A program made the translations under genes and the position numbers. Below are positions 1 through 2,703 of a stretch of DNA of 5,173 nucleotides, one piece after another. The stretch's first letter is position 1, and each line of letters opens with the position of its first letter. Source of the DNA: Deltaproteobacteria bacterium. GTDB taxonomy: Bacteria; Myxococcota; Myxococcia; Myxococcales; Myxococcaceae. Under the pieces are notes generated by a model. The model had not been told where the DNA came from, did no database searches, and saw only the letters and a program-made list of their open reading frames with translations. The stretch is from assembly GCA_016875515.1 (NCBI GenBank), contig VGRA01000243.1:1-5173 (forward strand), in the 5' to 3' direction.

Positions 1-1
1 C

Positions 2-358
2 TTGGAGTTCTGAGAGCTGGACTTCGTGCGCCCGGACTTGGCCGGCTGGCGGCGCGAGCGGCTGCCCGTGCTGCCCCTGGGGCGTCCCCTGCGCGTGGCG
101 CCGGACTGGGTGTGCGAGCTGGTGTCCGCCAGCAACGCCCGCCGGGACCGGGTGGAGAAGGTGCGCCTCTACCACCGGGCCGGGGTGGGCCATTACTGGC
201 TGCTGCCTCCGGAGGAAGCCTCCCTGACGGTGCTGCGGCACGAACCGGACGGGTACAAGGTGGCGCTCGTGGCGTCCGGGGCGGAGCGGGTCTCCGCTGC
301 GCCTTTCGAGGGGCTCGAGTTCAGCGTGGATGAGCTCCTGGGCGAGGAGCCGGCGTAG
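2..358 (+). pseudogene. Uma2-family PD-(D/E)XK nuclease, C-terminal part with in-frame stop
   Basis: The frame from 14 to the TAG at 356-358 encodes the C-terminal half of an Uma2 (DUF820) protein, a family with a restriction-endonuclease-like fold, common in many copies in cyanobacteria and myxobacteria and of unclear role. Visible family marks are the 'RPDLAGWRRERLP' segment with the first catalytic Asp, 'APDWVCELVS' with the catalytic Glu, 'EKVRLYHRAGVGHYWLL' with the conserved Lys, and a 'PFEGLEF' tail. The same frame continues left of the GTG at 26 as 'ELDF', family-like sequence, but is cut by TGA at 11-13. Family members are about 185-200 residues, so roughly 80 N-terminal residues lie beyond the window or are lost. 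Starting at the GTG at 26 would give a 110-residue protein lacking that part, and no Shine-Dalgarno precedes it. I therefore call a broken gene; a sequencing error at the TGA is the alternative. The family assignment is firm, the pseudogene status less so. Confidence 0.72.
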
Positions 359-383
359 GCGAGCCGCACCTCAAGGCGTGGGC

Positions 384-412
384 TTGTGAGGTGATACCGC
401 GCGCAGTATCAT
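384..412 (+). promoter_or_regulatory. Candidate sigma70-type promoter of hicAB
   Basis: TTGTGA at 384-389 (4 of 6 to TTGACA) and TATCAT at 407-412 (5 of 6 to TATAAT) are separated by exactly 17 nt. A start about 7 nt after the -10 falls at about 419, one or two bases before the hicA ATG at 421. No Shine-Dalgarno stands in front of that ATG, so a leaderless or nearly leaderless transcript fits. Predicted from sequence only. Confidence 0.5.
392..411. promoter_or_regulatory. Inverted-repeat operator candidate for HicB
   Basis: A perfect inverted repeat, TGATAC-N8-GTATCA, fills the promoter spacer and covers the first five bases of the -10 hexamer. HicB antitoxins with a ribbon-helix-helix or HTH domain are known to bind inverted repeats in their own promoter, alone or with HicA. 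The position is ideal for autorepression, but binding is inferred. Confidence 0.5.
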
Positions 413-420
413 AACGCCCG

Positions 421-666
421 ATGGGTGGACCGGAGGACATTCTAACTCAAGCGAGGAACAATCCCCGGGACGTTCGTTTCTCGGAGCTGGTCCGGCTGGT
501 CTTGGCGCTTGGTTACGAACTGCGCCGTACAGCAGGGTCGCACCACATCTTCAAGGCGCCGGGACTTCCCCTCATCAACCTGCAGGAAGTGGGGGGCAAG
601 GCGAAGCCCTACCAGGTGCGTCAGGTGCTTGCGTTGGTGGACCAGTACAAGCTGGAGGTGAAGTGA
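421..666 (+). CDS. hicA: HicA-family mRNA interferase toxin
   Basis: This 81-residue protein matches HicA toxins, small double-stranded-RNA-binding-fold ribonucleases that cleave mRNA and stop growth until bound by HicB. The catalytic His sits in the 'GSHHIF' motif (residues 39-44), preceded by 'LGYELRRTA' and followed by 'INLQEVGGKAKPYQVRQVL', typical of the roughly 80-residue HicA subgroup beginning 'xDILxxARxNPxxxRFSE'. The length is that of a whole family member, which supports the ATG at 421. No Shine-Dalgarno precedes this start, consistent with the predicted leaderless transcript. Its TGA (664-666) shares one base with the hicB ATG, so the two are co-transcribed and probably translationally coupled, in the usual toxin-first order. 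All key residues are present, so it looks functional. The alternative, a non-toxic YcfA-like protein, is unlikely given the partner. Confidence 0.93.
   Translation: MGGPEDILTQARNNPRDVRFSELVRLVLALGYELRRTAGSHHIFKAPGLPLINLQEVGGKAKPYQVRQVLALVDQYKLEVK
654..661 (+). promoter_or_regulatory. Ribosome binding site of hicB
   Basis: GGAGGTGA inside the end of hicA. The core GGAGG (654-658) is 7 nt from the ATG at 666 but only 4 nt from the GTG at 663, which favours the ATG as the hicB start. The strong site, against none at hicA, would favour antitoxin over toxin synthesis. Confidence 0.7.
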
Positions 667-1013
667 TGGACGTTTTCCCCTATCGGATCGTCACGGAGTG
701 GAGCCAGGAGGACGAGGTCTTCGTGGCGCGGGTGCCTGCCCTGGGCGCACAGGGGCACGGACCATCTCCAGAGAAGGCAGCCCGGGAGGCGCGCCGCGCA
801 GCGGATGGAATGCTCGAGGTCCTGCGGGAGGACGGTGAGCCTGTCCCCGCGCCGGACACGTCGGCAGACTATTCGGGACGGGTGTTGCTGCGGCTGCCGC
901 GTTGGCTTCATGGAGCCCTGGCGAGGAAGGCACAGGAGGACGGCGTGTCGTTGAACCAGGAGCTCGTGTCGTTGCTGGCAACGCTCGTGGGGAAGGAGAC
1001 TTCCCGCGGGTAG
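666..1013 (+). CDS. hicB: HicB-family antitoxin with C-terminal ribbon-helix-helix
   Basis: This 115-residue protein is the antitoxin partner of HicA; HicB neutralises HicA by direct binding and represses the shared promoter. Residues 1-66 form the HicB-like domain ('YRIVTEWSQEDEVFVARVPALGAQG', then the helix 'SPEKAAREARRAADGMLEVL'), a degenerate RNase-H-like fold that contacts the toxin. Residues 71-108 look like a ribbon-helix-helix DNA-binding segment: strand 'GRVLLRLP', helix 'RWLHGALARKAQEDG', then 'SLNQELVSLLATLV'. The start is the ATG at 666, set by the upstream GGAGGTGA; a GTG at 663 is a possible alternative. The last codons and the TAG fall inside a repeat shared with 2297-2459, so the very C-terminus (about 'TSRG') may have been altered when that repeat arose. 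The gene converges on the - strand genes to its right, with no clear terminator between. Confidence 0.92.
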   Translation: MDVFPYRIVTEWSQEDEVFVARVPALGAQGHGPSPEKAAREARRAADGMLEVLREDGEPVPAPDTSADYSGRVLLRLPRWLHGALARKAQEDGVSLNQELVSLLATLVGKETSRG

Positions 1014-1161
1014 GCCTGCTCGCTCAGGTCCGCAGGATACGGGGACCCAGCGCTGTCCGGGGTTTGCGGGCGCGCAGCGTGACGGAGAAGTCCAGGCATG
1101 CCTCGGCGAGCAGGCCCTGCAGGGCGAGCCGGACGAATTGCTCGCGGATGTAGCCCAGCTG
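999..1161 (+). repeat. Left copy of an imperfect direct repeat of about 163 bp
   Basis: This stretch aligns without gaps to 2297-2459 at a constant offset of 1298 bases. In the 1024-1161 part I count about 17 mismatches in 138 bp by eye; the outer 25 bp at 999-1023 are somewhat more diverged. Similarity fades inside hicB on the left and stops abruptly after the shared CAGCTG at 1156-1161. The two copies have the same orientation and enclose the nucleotidyltransferase/HTH pair. Confidence 0.85.
1024..1161 (-). pseudogene. Relic of the 3' end of an XRE regulator gene
   Basis: Read on the - strand, this encodes 45 residues plus a stop matching residues 73-117 of the XRE protein at 2322-2675. 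Both contain 'REQFVRLALQGLLAEA', then 'LDFSV' and 'LRARKPRT', with about 7 amino-acid differences. Nothing upstream of 1161 resembles the rest of that protein, so the HTH part is missing and no start is evident. The frame runs on upstream to 1434, but that stretch is antisense-frame noise inside the neighbouring HTH gene. It is a truncated duplicate or a displaced original gene end. Differences at the protein level are moderate, so the split may not be very recent. Confidence 0.85.
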
Positions 1162-1174
1162 CCGCGGCGAGCGG

Positions 1175-1630
1175 TTATCTCCCGGATTGTGGACTGGGCG
1201 TCGGGAGGATGGGCTGTTCGAACAGGCTGCGGAGCTGCACACCGAGCGCGTCCAGGATGCGGCTGGCGCGCTCGACGGTGATGCCGTGGTACTCGTTCCG
1301 CTCGTCGCGGGAGACCTGGGATTCGTGAACGTCGAGCAGCGCGGCCAGCTCCCGCTGTGTGAGTCCCCGCGCGATCCGGAGGGCCACGAGCGCCTGGCCG
1401 AGTCCGTGGAGGTTGAGCATCTCCCCGATGTCACCCCGCTTGAGTCGTTCGTAGCTCTGCACCTCTTCCTGGAGCTGGAGGTGGAAGGACCGGAGGGGAT
1501 CCAGGGCGCGCTTCAGTTCCCCCGAGGAGAGGCCCATTCCAGCGAGATGTGCCCGGTGGTCTGCCAGTCGCTTCCGCTCCTGCTCGAGGCGGGAGAGGGC
1601 CTCCTGGTACTCGGCTTCGTTGCGGATCAC
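1175..1630 (-). CDS. HTH (XRE-like) protein with N-terminal coiled coil, partner of the nucleotidyltransferase
   Basis: This 151-residue protein starts at GTG 1630 and ends at TAA 1175-1177. GGAGG at 1637-1641 lies 6 nt before the GTG, which itself overlaps the upstream gene's TGA by 4 nt (GTGA), so translation is coupled; the much longer frame starting at 1840 is an overlap artefact. Residues about 4-64 are charged and probably helical or coiled coil ('EYQEALSRLEQERKRLADH', 'LQLQEEVQSYERL'). Residues about 76-133 are a helix-turn-helix of the Cro/C1 type: 'LGQALVALRIARGLTQRELAALLDV', recognition helix 'HESQVSRDERNEY', then 'GITVERASRILDALGVQL'. The tail is Pro/Ser-rich. Antitoxins of several type II toxin-antitoxin systems have a similar XRE-plus-helical layout. 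A role as antitoxin and repressor of the operon is inferred from gene order and from the palindrome in the promoter. Confidence 0.85.
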   Translation of the reverse strand: MIRNEAEYQEALSRLEQERKRLADHRAHLAGMGLSSGELKRALDPLRSFHLQLQEEVQSYERLKRGDIGEMLNLHGLGQALVALRIARGLTQRELAALLDVHESQVSRDERNEYHGITVERASRILDALGVQLRSLFEQPILPTPSPQSGR

Positions 1631-2175
1631 GGTGCGCCTCCAATCTTGATGATTCCCCTCTGGCGACCATCCCGCCGGGACATTCGGAAGGCGGATGGGA
1701 ACTCGAGGTCGTTGCCGAACCTGTCCTGGATGCCAGAGAGCTGGGCGAAGTGCGGGTAGAGCTCCACGCGGTAACGGTGCCACATGGGCAGTTGGGCCTT
1801 GTGAGAGCCACGTGCTGGACGGCGCGACCCGGGGTCCCACGTCCAGACCTTGAAGGCATCAAGGCGGTTGAGGTCCTGCTCGAGCGTGCCGGACACAAGT
1901 GCCTTCATGTCGCAGACGAAGTAGCCGTCGATGTCGTTCGGGTGTGCCTTGTCTTCGGCGAAGGATCCGTCCACGAAGATGTCTCGAACCCCCACCGTCC
2001 AGAGTTGGCGGACCAGGATCTCGAGGTTGTCCACCAGCTGCGACCGCCACGTGGCATCCCAGGCGGATTCTGCCCCGGCTGGCCCTGCGACCAGCATGCT
2101 TGCCCGCAACTGGCCGAGCGTCAGCTCGTAGTCTCCGGGAGGGAGAAGACTGAATGCGTTGAAGGCCGGAAGCAT
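1627..2175 (-). CDS. Nucleotidyltransferase-like protein (DUF6932-like), putative toxin or effector
   Basis: This 182-residue protein has the hallmark of the Pol-beta/MNT nucleotidyltransferase superfamily: 'IFVDGSFAEDKAHPNDIDGYF', with Gly70-Ser71, nine residues, then Asp81-Ile-Asp83, fitting hG[GS]x9-13Dh[DE]h. Glu138 in 'YRVELY' is a reasonable third metal-binding acid. The N-terminus 'LPAFNAFSLLPPGDYELTL' resembles DUF6932-type proteins as I remember them. The ATG at 2175 has only a weak Shine-Dalgarno but agrees with that N-terminus. Its stop overlaps the GTG of the HTH gene by 4 nt. Nucleotidyltransferases paired with small regulators occur in toxin-antitoxin and abortive-infection modules such as AbiE and HEPN-MNT, where they transfer nucleotides to tRNA or protein; this pairing is a different one. 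The fold is well supported. Substrate and role are unknown, and a housekeeping NTP transferase cannot be excluded. Confidence 0.82.
   Translation of the reverse strand: MLPAFNAFSLLPPGDYELTLGQLRASMLVAGPAGAESAWDATWRSQLVDNLEILVRQLWTVGVRDIFVDGSFAEDKAHPNDIDGYFVCDMKALVSGTLEQDLNRLDAFKVWTWDPGSRRPARGSHKAQLPMWHRYRVELYPHFAQLSGIQDRFGNDLEFPSAFRMSRRDGRQRGIIKIGGAP
1637..1641 (-). promoter_or_regulatory. Ribosome binding site fixing the HTH gene start
   Basis: GGAGG read on the - strand, 6 nt upstream of GTG 1630 and inside the last codons of the nucleotidyltransferase gene. It selects the GTG within the GTGA overlap. Confidence 0.75.
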
Positions 2176-2215
2176 TGAAGGTCTCGTCTCGACGTGGTGC
2201 GTGCAGGTCCCCTCA

Positions 2216-2245
2216 ATGGTGTCGGCGGCTTGACGAATATGTCAA
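2216..2245 (-). promoter_or_regulatory. Candidate promoter of the nucleotidyltransferase/HTH operon
   Basis: On the - strand a perfect TTGACA lies at 2245-2240. With an 18-nt spacer the -10 would be CACCAT at 2221-2216, a weak match (3 of 6). An AT-rich patch (about 2258-2274) lies upstream of the -35. The start of transcription would fall about 30-35 nt before the ATG at 2175. The rest of the 146-bp gap (2176-2321) holds no gene or clear terminator. Confidence 0.45.
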
Positions 2246-2247
2246 GC
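2228..2247. promoter_or_regulatory. Inverted-repeat operator candidate over the -35 box
   Basis: A perfect 7-bp inverted repeat with a 6-nt spacer, GCTTGAC-GAATAT-GTCAAGC. Its right arm contains the TTGACA -35 element when read on the - strand. A dimeric XRE regulator bound here would block RNA polymerase, so autoregulation by the HTH protein at 1175-1630, or the XRE protein at 2322-2675, is likely but untested. Confidence 0.55.
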
Positions 2248-2296
2248 ATGTCGAAGGAGTCTTATTATTCACATCGAACGTTCAGCGCGAGCGGGC

Positions 2297-2459
2297 ACAT
2301 CCCGGGGGTACGGCTGCTGGCTCAGGTCCGAAGGGCACGGGACCCCGGCACGGTGCGTGGTTTGCGGGCGCGCAGCTCGACGGAGAAGTCCAGGCCGGCC
2401 TCGGCGAGCAGGCCCTGCAGGGCGAGCCGGACGAACTGCTCGCGGCCGTAGCCCAGCTG
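2297..2459 (+). repeat. Right copy of the imperfect direct repeat of about 163 bp
   Basis: Gap-free match to 999-1161. This copy contains the last 46 codons (stop included) of the intact XRE gene plus about 25 bp beyond its stop codon. It marks the right border of the segment holding the nucleotidyltransferase/HTH operon. Confidence 0.85.
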
Positions 2460-2675
2460 CTCGGCGAAGTGCGCGGCCCGGGCGGGCGGGACGGTCTTCC
2501 GTCCCTTCTCGATGTCGCACAGGTGCGCGCGGGAGATGGAGAGGCGCCGGGCAAGCTCCGCCTGGCTCCAGCCTTCACCCGTCCGGATGGCACCGAGGAA
2601 GTCACCCAGCGTGAGCGGGCCGCCGGCGAGGCGCTCGAGCGCACGGCGGGCGGAGTTGGGATGTCTCGTAGTCAT
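2322..2675 (-). CDS. XRE-family transcriptional regulator, orphan antitoxin-like
   Basis: This 117-residue Cro/C1-type HTH protein has its HTH at residues about 21-77: 'LTLGDFLGAIRTGEGWSQAELARRLSI', recognition helix 'SRAHLCDIEKGRK', then 'PPARAAHFAEQLG'. The C-terminal extension 'REQFVRLALQGLLAEAGLDFSVELRARKPRT' resembles that of short XRE proteins often described as antitoxins or regulators; no toxin gene sits beside it here. I chose the ATG at 2675 because GGAG lies 5 nt upstream; a GTG at 2702 would add nine residues with no better site. It starts 28 nt after the surface-protein stop at 2704 with no terminator between, so it may be read from that gene's transcript. The last 46 codons are duplicated at 1024-1161. 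The target is unknown; its own start region, with a 6-bp inverted repeat, and the palindrome at 2228-2247 are candidates. Confidence 0.85.
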   Translation of the reverse strand: MTTRHPNSARRALERLAGGPLTLGDFLGAIRTGEGWSQAELARRLSISRAHLCDIEKGRKTVPPARAAHFAEQLGYGREQFVRLALQGLLAEAGLDFSVELRARKPRTVPGSRALRT

Positions 2676-2703
2676 GGTGACTCCATCCCTGACTGCGGTC
2701 ACC
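2676..2703. promoter_or_regulatory. Weak inverted repeat at the XRE gene start
   Basis: GGTGAC (2676-2681) and GTCACC (2698-2703) are perfect inverted copies 16 nt apart, directly in front of the XRE ATG and spanning the gap to the upstream stop codon. It could be an operator, or an RNA hairpin near the ribosome site. Six bases at this spacing can easily arise by chance, and there is no T-run to make it a terminator. Confidence 0.2.

Noticed and set aside
1179..1207. CTCCCG...CGGGAG inverted repeat as a terminator for the HTH gene
   Set aside because: It lies inside the last codons, has a long 17-nt loop and no T-run after it; probably chance.
1024..1434. The whole 136-codon - strand frame containing the XRE tail as an intact gene
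   Set aside because: Only 1024-1161 has homology to the XRE protein. The rest lies in the wrong frame over the HTH gene and shows no domain.
1187..1759. Long + strand open frame (190 codons) opposite the HTH gene
   Set aside because: It is antisense to a gene with clear family motifs and a strong ribosome site, shows no recognisable domain, and is expected by chance in GC-rich DNA. The same holds for + strand 1549-2178 opposite the nucleotidyltransferase.
1175..1840. A 221-codon version of the HTH protein starting at 1840
   Set aside because: The first 70 residues overlap the nucleotidyltransferase gene out of frame and are Pro/Arg-rich noise. The GTG at 1630 has GGAGG at the right distance and a GTGA overlap.
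2263..2268. TATTAT as a + strand -10 box
   Set aside because: The nearest + strand -35-like sequence (TTGACG at 2230-2235) is 27 nt away, and no + strand gene follows.
2276..2283. GAACGTTC palindrome as an operator
   Set aside because: Only 8 bp with no spacer and no promoter around it; too short to separate from chance.
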